From: CAUZFZ01 sp964431285
GTDB taxonomy: Bacteria > Planctomycetota > Planctomycetia > Planctomycetales > Planctomycetaceae
Reading direction: 5' to 3'
DNA: 5,306 bases
Assembly: GCA_964431285.1 (NCBI GenBank)
Contig: CAYSJO010000322.1
Coordinates: 1-5,306 of the forward strand
Part shown: positions 1 to 4,906 of the stretch, piece after piece
How the letters are laid out: each line of letters starts with the position of its first letter
Numbering within the stretch: the first letter of the stretch is position 1
Position numbers and translations under genes: made by a program
Notes under the pieces: model-generated
Seen by the model: only the letters and a program-made list of their open reading frames with translations
Databases searched by the model: none
Told to the model about the DNA's origin: nothing

Positions 1-28
1 CGACGGAAGCTTCAGCACATTTGTGGGA

Positions 29-511
29 CTAATTCGGTTCCAGTGCTGGAACTACAACCTGATTGCCATTCGCTTGATCAACCGCTACCGCTACATCGGC
101 GGCCACAAAATCAGCCGACGTTGGCCACGTGCGAACGCTGACAATCGTCCCGTGTGAGAACACGACGTAGCTCGGGCAGACCGTTGCCCCCACCTGTTGA
201 GCGAGGCTTCGGTTCAAATTGAAATCGATCCGCACCACATTGGCGTGCTGCTGCATGTCCGTGGCCTTCTGGCGAATCGGAGATCGCATGTCATCACATC
301 GGTAGCAGCCGGACAGAACACTGAATTCAACGAGCAACGGCCGATCAGAAGTCGCAACGAGATCACGAAGCTCGGCACTGTTGACGCTACGAATCCGGGA
401 TTCCGCCGCATCGGACCGGACGCTCGGTGAAGGTGACGGCGTGTCTTCCGCACAGCCGGACAATGCCGACGCTGCCAACAACGATAAGGCCGCCAGCAGC
501 TTCTTCGGCAT
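29..511 (-). CDS. Thioredoxin-fold lipoprotein, envelope-anchored
   Basis: This 160-residue protein has a lipoprotein signal: a basic start (MPKK), a hydrophobic stretch, then the lipobox LSGC with Cys20 as the lipidated residue. A Ser/Pro-rich linker follows (about 22-40). Residues 56-145 look like a thioredoxin fold: a beta strand (PLLVEFSVLSG), a CxxC pair C69-Y-R-C72, a second strand (VVRIDF) and the cis-proline turn at Pro113 followed by YVVFSHGTIV. Known for the family: such proteins handle thiols or disulfides outside the cytoplasm; the partner here is unknown. Oddities are the CYRC active site instead of CGPC or CPYC, and a third Cys (C112) directly before the cis-proline. The start at 511 is preferred because AGGG lies a few bases upstream and the signal peptide begins there; in-frame starts at 553 and 589 would add a polar leader. 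It lies 99 bases after the FmdB-like gene and may be co-transcribed. The fold is fairly sure, the role is not. Confidence 0.8.
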   Translation of the reverse strand: MPKKLLAALSLLAASALSGCAEDTPSPSPSVRSDAAESRIRSVNSAELRDLVATSDRPLLVEFSVLSGCYRCDDMRSPIRQKATDMQQHANVVRIDFNLNRSLAQQVGATVCPSYVVFSHGTIVSVRTWPTSADFVAADVAVAVDQANGNQVVVPALEPN

Positions 512-600
512 TGCCCTGCCAACGATTCGGGTTCTGGGATCAAGCGTGGACATGTCGCGACCTGTATGTTCGAGCTCGTCAGGGGCCACAATCTACTCGC

Positions 601-610
601 TCTCCGGAGA
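601..610. repeat. 10-bp perfect palindrome after the FmdB-like stop
   Basis: TCTCCGGAGA is a perfect palindrome directly after the FmdB-like stop codon. It could be the core of a small hairpin or a protein site, but it has no T-tract and may be chance. The rest of the 99-base gap (512-610) shows no promoter or terminator that I can support. Confidence 0.25.
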
Positions 611-811
611 TCACCCGCAACTGCACTTTGAAGCGCAGCAGCCACCCTTCGATGACCTGACCGACACTCCGGCCACAATGATTCGACGAACAGGTTGACC
701 GGTTTCCGGATGCTGCCTCAACGGTGCGTCAGCCATCTTCTGTCTGATCTCAAATCTCGTCGGCTGTTCCGATTCACTTTGAGGAATCGTTTCGTAGGCA
801 TACGTCGGCAT
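611..811 (-). CDS. FmdB-like small regulatory/zinc-ribbon-type protein lacking the zinc knuckles
   Basis: This 66-residue protein begins MPTYAYE, the hallmark start of the FmdB/CxxC_CxxC_SSSS family, and continues with RFEIRQKMADAPLRQHPETG and PVRRII. These match the family's 'F-E-x-x-Q-x-M-x-D-x-P-L' and 'V-R-R-x-I' stretches. In typical members two CxxC knuckles bind zinc; here the first is replaced by a polar insert (about residues 8-17) and the second by HPETG, so no zinc ribbon can form in the usual way. Four cysteines (58, 59, 63, 65) cluster in the last nine residues instead. The start at 811 is chosen because MPTYxYE is the canonical beginning; an in-frame upstream Met (919) would read through a DNA repeat. 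The Shine-Dalgarno is weak (GTGAGA). It precedes the thioredoxin lipoprotein and may share its transcript. Function of the family is poorly defined; regulatory roles have been proposed for some members. Confidence 0.78.
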   Translation of the reverse strand: MPTYAYETIPQSESEQPTRFEIRQKMADAPLRQHPETGQPVRRIIVAGVSVRSSKGGCCASKCSCG

Positions 812-823
812 AGGATGATTCTC

Positions 824-890
824 ACTACGCTGCCTGCAGCAGTTGGTCTGGTTCACCGTGTCACCAGTTGCAGCGGCGGCCGATTGGTTG
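824..890 (-). repeat. Dispersed 67-bp repeat, copy 1 (intergenic)
   Basis: Aligned without gaps to 1753-1819, 59 of 67 bases agree (mismatches at 827, 830, 839, 844, 851, 856, 877 and 885), with an uninterrupted 20-base match at 857-876. Weaker similarity continues to about 901 with one indel. On the minus strand it contains the reading RPPLQLVTR then TGA (stop at 853-855), the same C-terminal tail as the LRR gene, but the frame is closed by another stop at 913-915 and has no start, so no gene is attached. The low end lies 12 bases upstream of the FmdB-like start. It can fold with CTGGT pairing ACCAG, but copy 2 breaks that pairing, so a conserved hairpin is not supported. Confidence 0.85.
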
Positions 891-928
891 AGCTGAATGT
901 GGCATTGGCGTATCAGCAATTCATTTGC

Positions 929-956
929 ATTATCCCGAGGTGCCCAGCCAGGTCGA
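929..956 (-). promoter_or_regulatory. Weak sigma70-type promoter candidate for the FmdB-like/thioredoxin pair
   Basis: On the minus strand TCGACC (4 of 6 against TTGACA) is followed after 16 bases by GATAAT (5 of 6 against TATAAT). Transcription would start near 922 and give a leader of about 110 bases that includes repeat copy 1. The match is modest and planctomycete promoters are poorly known, so this is tentative. Confidence 0.22.
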
Positions 957-1628
957 TCACGAGATCGTCTGGTTGGATTGATTGAGACATCGAATGAACT
1001 GCGCAGGCCGCTCGGAGACCGCCAGTCCCAGAATTCTCCAGGCGGCGGCAGGTTCTTCCGCTGGGACCACCGTGCCGTGTTTGGCCTTCCAGGCGGTTAA
1101 CGTCCGGTTGCGGTATTTGATTCCCGCGTGCTTCACAATCCAGACTTCGTAGCGACGAATCCAGTCAATCAGAGTCAACAACAGGCTCTGGCAGCAGGCC
1201 ATCTCGACCCCACGCGGTGACGTGAGCGGCTGTAGATCCTGCGAGTTCCACGCGGGCGGAGACAAATCCGGCTCAAGTGAGAACTTTGGTGTAAATTCGA
1301 AGCGGGGCAGAAACACACCGCCCCGACGGTCGCCGCCAAAGAAGACGCCGAACCCTCTCAGAATCACACGCGACGTCGGTGACAGTTCCAACCGGTAGAT
1401 GCTCGCGGCGGATGTTCCGGGCGGCTTTTCAATACGCTGAAATCCGTGGCACACCAGCAGGTTGCCCTTGGACGCTTCGATATCCTGCCCCCAGCACCAG
1501 AGTTGCTGGTTGAGCAGACTCACCGCCCACTGCAGCGTGGGCAGACCAGCAGTGGTCTCACGCGCCACAAGCTCTGCGGGAGCTGTGCCTGATTCATTTT
1601 CCATGTCTGTCTGGACAGAGTCACGCAT
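957..1628 (-). CDS. Conserved-looking hypothetical protein, unknown function
   Basis: I do not recognise this 223-residue protein. It has no signal peptide or membrane segment and looks like a globular cytoplasmic protein, with many Trp and aromatic residues: LQWAVSLLNQQLWCWGQD (32-49), NLLVCHGF (56-63), a central beta-rich Gly/Phe stretch (RGFGVFFGGDRRGG, 91-104), then a helical segment (CQSLLLTLIDWIRRYEVWI, 146-164) and a basic stretch (KYRNRTLTAWKAKHG, 171-185). Such ordered alternation of hydrophobic and polar residues argues that it is a real gene and not a chance frame. The start is uncertain: Met at 1628 or Met at 1604 (215 aa); neither has a clear Shine-Dalgarno. It lies 153 bases after the LRR gene and 145 bases before the FmdB-like gene, so it is probably its own transcription unit. 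No catalytic motif is visible. Confidence 0.7.
   Translation of the reverse strand: MRDSVQTDMENESGTAPAELVARETTAGLPTLQWAVSLLNQQLWCWGQDIEASKGNLLVCHGFQRIEKPPGTSAASIYRLELSPTSRVILRGFGVFFGGDRRGGVFLPRFEFTPKFSLEPDLSPPAWNSQDLQPLTSPRGVEMACCQSLLLTLIDWIRRYEVWIVKHAGIKYRNRTLTAWKAKHGTVVPAEEPAAAWRILGLAVSERPAQFIRCLNQSNQTIS
1606..1619. promoter_or_regulatory. Short palindrome TCTGTC-TG-GACAGA near the start of the 223-aa gene
   Basis: Two perfect 6-base arms are separated by 2 bases, located between the two possible start codons (1628 and 1604). If translation starts at 1604, this sits just upstream of the ATG and could be an operator or occlude initiation. If it starts at 1628, it is simply coding sequence. 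It may be chance. Confidence 0.2.
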
Positions 1629-1660
1629 GAGTCTGTTGAACGGCGGAGCCCAAAGGTGTT

Positions 1661-1706
1661 TGTTTCCGGCCGAAAACGTGATCCCGTTTTCCGAAAGTGC
1701 TTCGGA
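1661..1706. repeat. Overlapping inverted repeats in the LRR-to-hypothetical intergenic region
   Basis: Within 46 bases there are three inverted repeats: TCCGAA/TTCGGA (1690-1695 with 1701-1706, 5-base loop), GAAAACG/CGTTTTC (1672-1678 with 1685-1691, 6-base loop) and TTTCCGG/CCGAAAA (1663-1676, imperfect). Neighbouring stems overlap by a few bases, so they cannot all form at once. No T-tract follows any stem on either strand, so this is not a standard intrinsic terminator. It lies between repeat copy 2 and the start of the 223-aa gene. No promoter was found in this 153-base gap. Confidence 0.5.
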
Positions 1707-1752
1707 TCAGCCACGACGGCATTTGACGCACAACAGCCTTTCTTTTGACCGG

Positions 1753-1819
1753 ACTGCGTTGCCTGCACCAGTCGGTCTGCTTCAACGTGTCACCAGTTGC
1801 AGCGGGGGCCGATCGGTTG
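1753..1819 (-). repeat. Dispersed 67-bp repeat, copy 2 (overlaps the LRR gene's 3' end)
   Basis: This is the partner of the copy at 824-890, in the same orientation (59 of 67 bases identical). It runs from 29 bases beyond the LRR stop into the gene and encodes its last 12 residues (PTDRPPLQLVTR). In the nine codons RPPLQLVTR shared with copy 1, the only two differences are third-position and synonymous (Pro and Arg codons); the next codon outward differs as Asp against Asn. Confidence 0.85.
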
Positions 1820-2384
1820 GCTGGAAGTGGATTCGAATGTTCTGCAGCGTTCTCGCCAAGCGGTGTACGCCGGTTGGAGTCACGGCTGTTCCACGGACAT
1901 CCAGCAGTCGCAGTGAGTGGCTGTGTTGCAGCGATTTCAGGCCCTTGTCGCTGATGCGAGTCCCTCGCAGATCAAGCTCGCGCAGTTTCCTGATTGCACT
2001 GAGGTGCGTCAGTCCCCGGTCCGTCACTGCTGAACCAGCGAGCTGGAGGTATTCGAGCGAGCGAATCTCCGACAGTTCGGCACAGGCGACATCGCTGACG
2101 ACGCAACCATCCAGGCTGATGGATTTCAGCGTAGAGCACTGCCGCAACTCCCGCAGACTTCCTGCCCGGAAAGTCGATCCGACAATTGTGACCGACTCCA
2201 GATTCTCAATCGTCGCGAGGACTGGCAGGATGTCGACGTCGAGTGTCTCCATCCAGATCGTCACTCCCACCCGCGGCACTTTCGGTCTCCCGTCGACTTG
2301 CTCCTGCGGCATGGCCGTGCTGACGGCTCCTGCGAGGACAATCGCGCTGGCGAGAATCTGAATCGCTGAACTCAGTTTCGACAT
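1782..2384 (-). CDS. Secreted leucine-rich-repeat protein
   Basis: This 200-residue protein starts with an N-terminal signal peptide (about 1-24, hydrophobic core ILASAIVLAGAV). It then carries about five LRRs of 24 residues: a degenerate one near 59-80, then 83-106, 107-130, 131-154 and 155-178. The best units fit L-x-x-L-x-L-x-G-(T/S)-x-(I/V)-(T/S)-D-x-G-L-x-x-L, the ribonuclease-inhibitor or cysteine-containing type common in planctomycete exported proteins. Such repeats form a curved solenoid for protein binding; no catalytic site is visible, and the ligand is unknown. The start is supported by GGAG 7 bases upstream (2392-2395). It follows the CPFC protein gene by 19 bases, so the two are probably one operon. 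The C-terminal cap is odd: residues 189-200 are encoded by a dispersed DNA repeat, so the native end may have been replaced. Confidence 0.85.
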   Translation of the reverse strand: MSKLSSAIQILASAIVLAGAVSTAMPQEQVDGRPKVPRVGVTIWMETLDVDILPVLATIENLESVTIVGSTFRAGSLRELRQCSTLKSISLDGCVVSDVACAELSEIRSLEYLQLAGSAVTDRGLTHLSAIRKLRELDLRGTRISDKGLKSLQHSHSLRLLDVRGTAVTPTGVHRLARTLQNIRIHFQPTDRPPLQLVTR

Positions 2385-2403
2385 GACGTGGCTCCAGGAT
2401 GGT

Positions 2404-3696
2404 TTACTTCAAGAGAAAGAATCGCTCACAGTCGGACACAGTCCGTGGATCACGTGCCCGCAGACTGGCCAGATAAGTCCGGCCTCGTGTGACATGGGCG
2501 GGCTCCGCCGTCGCACTGTTTGAAGTGGTCGTCGCTCTCCAGCCAGGTGTTTTGCCGATACTGGCCAGCATGAATCGCACGATGGCACGTTTGATTGCCG
2601 GAACCTGAAAGGCCTTCTGGTCGTACATCTGCATCAGACGGGGCTGGATCTCCCAGTCCTGCCAGCGAGACAGATCCGCGATGACCAGGTCCGTCAGTTC
2701 CGGACGGTTCAGCAGCAGACGCATTGACTTTCGCAATCGATCGCGGCTGATGACGCCGTCCCCGTGTTTCCATACGAACCGCAGAGCCTGCATCGCCGCG
2801 TAGATCTCAGAAAAAGGGGTGTCGTGGCCGGCAAGCCGGGTTCGGTCGATGACGTCCAGTCCACTTTCGCCCGTCAGCAGCAGATAGCCCCCCATCATGC
2901 CGTCAATGCCCAGTCGGAAATCGTCGTCCGGCTTCCAGTCATCGATCGTCACTCGCTTGAGCAGGTCGGCGTCGGACGATTTGCCACACAGTCCCAGCAG
3001 CATCCCGTACAGCCCGAGGCGTGTCTGAATCGCCCCTCCGCCGGAGAACCGACTGTCGAAAATCCATTGCCTCAAACGCCGCCGCTGCAGTACGTCGCGA
3101 ATCACCACGATGTCCTCGTACGGTGCGTTGGCGAACTCGCCGTAGGCATCGGCCGCAATGAGTTCGTCCGGGTGCTCCTGATAGCGGAGGAAAAATCGCA
3201 GACGGTCCGGAGTCGAGTCGGACCGCGGCGGCATCGCCTTCAGATATCGCCATCCAGACCGCGACACCTTCAACGGCACAGTTGCCTCACCGGTAGACCG
3301 TGCGTGTTCGATCACGACAAACAGGTCGCCGGTCTTCCAGCCATCCGTGACCAGAAAACGCAGCGGTGTATCGTTCGACGCAACAACTGGACCCGCTGCT
3401 CGATGTTCCTCAGTCTCCGTCGAGTCAGTTTCGCTGACCGCTTTGCCGTCCGACGCCGGAATGAACTCGTCAATCGCACGAAACCGACCCAGCACAGGTG
3501 CCGTCAAACTGGCTCGTTTCATCGCCGGGCGGCTTTCGAGTTCGAGCAGTCTGACTCGGGCCGAACGACCGATCTGTTCCGACAGTGTCAGTGACGGTGT
3601 CTGACAGAACGGACACGCCAGCACGTGCAGCGGATGCAAGGCTAACAGCGGAACAACGAACATAAGCCTGGCCACGTTCCTGCTGACAGAATTCAT
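2404..3696 (-). CDS. Secreted protein of the planctomycete 'CPFC' type
   Basis: This 430-residue protein has a signal peptide (1-27, core LMFVVPLLAL) ending at LA, directly followed by CPFC (C28-P-F-C31) and QTPSLTLSEQI. I associate this arrangement, CPFC then a Ser/Leu-rich helix right after the cleavage site, with a family of large exported planctomycete proteins of unknown function. Residues 85-105 are an acidic, low-complexity linker. Residues 110-150 look beta-rich (LRFLVTDGWKTGDLFVVIE). From about 165 to 385 the protein is mainly helical, perhaps HEAT-like, including a Gly-rich loop (GIDGMMGGYLLLTGESG). C28 could be lipidated, but Leu at -2 makes the lipobox non-standard. The start at 3696 is chosen because a strong GGAGGTG stands 4 bases upstream and the signal peptide begins there; the open frame extends to 3879. 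It heads the operon with the LRR gene. A cell-surface role is inferred. Confidence 0.82.
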   Translation of the reverse strand: MNSVSRNVARLMFVVPLLALHPLHVLACPFCQTPSLTLSEQIGRSARVRLLELESRPAMKRASLTAPVLGRFRAIDEFIPASDGKAVSETDSTETEEHRAAGPVVASNDTPLRFLVTDGWKTGDLFVVIEHARSTGEATVPLKVSRSGWRYLKAMPPRSDSTPDRLRFFLRYQEHPDELIAADAYGEFANAPYEDIVVIRDVLQRRRLRQWIFDSRFSGGGAIQTRLGLYGMLLGLCGKSSDADLLKRVTIDDWKPDDDFRLGIDGMMGGYLLLTGESGLDVIDRTRLAGHDTPFSEIYAAMQALRFVWKHGDGVISRDRLRKSMRLLLNRPELTDLVIADLSRWQDWEIQPRLMQMYDQKAFQVPAIKRAIVRFMLASIGKTPGWRATTTSNSATAEPAHVTRGRTYLASLRARDPRTVSDCERFFLLK

Positions 3697-3700
3697 CGAA

Positions 3701-3707
3701 CACCTCC
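3701..3707 (-). promoter_or_regulatory. Strong Shine-Dalgarno deciding the CPFC protein start
   Basis: GGAGGTG on the minus strand ends 4 bases before the ATG at 3696. It is the best ribosome site in the window and rules out the longer in-frame starts (such as 3765). The rest of the 139-base gap to the pilin gene (3697-3835) is GC-rich and can form a GCGGC/GCCGC hairpin without a T-tract. I see no clear terminator or promoter there. Confidence 0.8.
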
Positions 3708-3835
3708 GTGTGGTAGTCGTCGCGCTGATCGCCGGTCGATCAAACAGTCCCGTGAGCTCATCCATAAAGTCACCACGGCGGCCGGGCCCCAGCGGCGGAA
3801 ACGGTCGACGCCGCCAGGAAACTGACCACTTGGGA

Positions 3836-4159
3836 TTACCCGGCTTCAAGAACGCGCGCGTCCACGCCTGTGATACCAAGGTTGCTGCTCATCGTCCCAC
3901 CGGTGGCGGTGATGTTCAGAGCAATGCCTCCATTGACGTCGGTCGTCTGGACCAGCTTGCCACTTATGATCGGGCCGTTGTCGTCGGCGTGAGCACCTGG
4001 CAGTACTCCAGCGACCACGGAAATGAGGTCGTTCGTCTGGTGTCCGAGCAGCGCCGTCGCTGCCAGACAAACCAGAGCGACTCCGCCGATGAGAATGCCG
4101 TACTCAACCAGTCCCTGACCCTTACGATTGGTCCGCAATTCGTGAAACTTCTGAAACAT
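3836..4159 (-). CDS. Flp/Tad-type (type IVb) prepilin with C-terminal extension
   Basis: This 107-residue prepilin has a short basic leader (MFQKFHELRTNRKG), the prepilin peptidase site G14|Q15 and the mature start QGLVEYGILIGGVAL. Glu at mature position 5 (E19) and the following Tyr are the Flp hallmark. A single hydrophobic helix runs to about residue 40, then amphipathic NDLISVVAGVL. Flp pilins are usually about 50-70 residues; here some 50 extra residues follow (ADDNGPIISG to the end), rich in Gly, Thr and Asn and probably forming an exposed beta-type domain. In the family, Flp subunits assemble through the Tad machinery for adhesion; no tad genes lie in this window, so assembly partners must be elsewhere. 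The start at 4159 is favoured because AGGAG (4169-4173) is 9 bases upstream; the ATG at 4168 touches that site. Its promoter is unclear because a terminator ends only 38 bases upstream. Confidence 0.9.
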   Translation of the reverse strand: MFQKFHELRTNRKGQGLVEYGILIGGVALVCLAATALLGHQTNDLISVVAGVLPGAHADDNGPIISGKLVQTTDVNGGIALNITATGGTMSSNLGITGVDARVLEAG

Positions 4160-4168
4160 GAACGTCAT

Positions 4169-4173
4169 CTCCT
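4169..4173 (-). promoter_or_regulatory. Shine-Dalgarno AGGAG of the prepilin gene
   Basis: AGGAG stands directly against the ATG at 4168 but 9 bases before the ATG at 4159. Normal spacing therefore selects the second Met and a 14-residue leader peptide. Confidence 0.7.
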
Positions 4174-4197
4174 GACATGGAGTGATTGTTAAGAATG

Positions 4198-4223
4198 AAA
4201 AAAGTGCCCGTGTCGACCGGCAC
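4198..4223 (-). terminator. Intrinsic terminator of the MerC-like/Cys-rich unit
   Basis: On the minus strand a stem GTGCC/GGCAC (4219-4223 with 4204-4208), extended by two pairs after one G-G mismatch around a CGAC loop, is followed at once by six T (4198-4203) and then CATTCTT. It lies 33 bases beyond the stop of the 216-aa gene. The stem is short, so termination may be partial and let some transcripts reach the pilin gene. Confidence 0.65.
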
Positions 4224-4255
4224 GGACATGCGGACGGCTGGGCAGCAATTGGATT

Positions 4256-4906
4256 TCATGGCCGATGTTGTCTTCGCGCCATCGCGGTGAAACTGTGGCG
4301 GACCGGACTGCGATGCCCGATCTGTGCCGGGTTTGTGTCGAAGGACGCACGCTGAGACGGCGGCGGACCACGTACGGGCGGGGTCTCTTCGCTGCTTCTG
4401 GGCCGACACACGATCGTGACAACGCACTGATTCGCGTCAGTCCGCTCACCGAAGTCGGCCACTGTGACGGCAGCAGGGATGACCTGGCCGGCAATCAGCA
4501 CATGCCGGCAGACCGGACAGCCGCTGTCATCTGGCGACCGGCGTTGCGGTTCGTGTGGCGTTGACTCCGAAGAAGTGCCGCGTTGGGACGCGGTCACTCG
4601 TTCACAGGTTTTAAGACAGTTTGAGCAGCCGCCAGCGACACGCGAGTCAACCGAGTCAAATCGCGGCAAGTGCGGTGGAGCAACAACGATGTGTGCTCCG
4701 ACAAAGAACGCAAGATTCACGAGTGTGATGCCAGTTCGGCAGTGCCAGCCGCCTGATATCAACGTACGGAGGTCCAGACTGTCGATTATCAACGAGGTCG
4801 GAAGGCGAATCAGCCAGGCAGCCCTCGGAGCCAGTCCGTCGCCCGGGGGAGCTACGTCCGACTCCGAGAACCGTGCCTGAGGCCGATGTTTCTGATCTGG
4901 CTTCAT
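4256..4906 (-). CDS. Cys-rich membrane or secreted protein, translationally coupled to the MerC-like gene
   Basis: The 216-residue product has a polar N-terminus, one hydrophobic segment (about 57-78, TGITLVNLAFFVGAHIVV), then a Cys-rich part: C94-S-N-C97, C101, C130-P-V-C133, C161 and C167. The stretch CPVCRHVL...V..ADF...RGPPP recalls small planctomycete/DUF2946-like exported proteins that have an early CxxC and end near RGPP; this match is from memory and tentative. If correct, the protein should end near residue 183, so the last 33 residues are an extension that could come from a lost stop or frameshift. The ATG at 4906 overlaps the preceding stop as ATGA, and GAGAG lies upstream. This coupling is the best evidence that the frame is real. 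Metal or thiol binding is inferred only from the CxxC pairs and the MerC-like neighbour. Confidence 0.6.
   Translation of the reverse strand: MKPDQKHRPQARFSESDVAPPGDGLAPRAAWLIRLPTSLIIDSLDLRTLISGGWHCRTGITLVNLAFFVGAHIVVAPPHLPRFDSVDSRVAGGCSNCLKTCERVTASQRGTSSESTPHEPQRRSPDDSGCPVCRHVLIAGQVIPAAVTVADFGERTDANQCVVTIVCRPRSSEETPPVRGPPPSQRASFDTNPAQIGHRSPVRHSFTAMARRQHRP

Noticed and set aside
512..589. Extended N-terminus of the thioredoxin lipoprotein (starts at 553 or 589)
   Set aside because: It would put 14-26 polar residues before the lipoprotein signal; the start at 511 has its own ribosome site.
812..919. Extended N-terminus of the FmdB-like protein
   Set aside because: The extra residues are a translation of repeat copy 1; the family begins at MPTY.
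1661..1706. Intrinsic terminator for the LRR operon
   Set aside because: Stems are present, but neither strand has a T-tract after them.
1520..1768. Minus-strand 82-codon frame containing GCCAS and ADPKHFRK
   Set aside because: It starts with GTG inside repeat copy 2, runs through the hairpins and overlaps the 223-aa gene out of frame. The peptide more likely reflects the intergenic element than a protein.
1462..2361. Long plus-strand open frame (299 codons) antisense to the LRR gene
   Set aside because: It is Ser/Arg/Cys-rich with no recognisable fold and lies opposite a clear signal-peptide LRR protein with a good ribosome site; it is an open shadow frame.
2764..3594. Plus-strand open frame (276 codons) antisense to the CPFC protein
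   Set aside because: It is Arg/Gln/His-rich with no domain pattern, and the opposite strand has a signal peptide, strong Shine-Dalgarno and family-like N-terminus.
4160..4223. Pilin promoter with TCGACA inside the terminator as -35
   Set aside because: TCGACA matches 5 of 6, but no convincing -10 lies at proper spacing (CTTAAC at 17 bases matches only 3 of 6).
4464..4880. Plus-strand open frame (138 codons) opposite the Cys-rich gene
   Set aside because: It has no ribosome site or recognisable motif; the minus frame has the ATGA overlap and a membrane segment.
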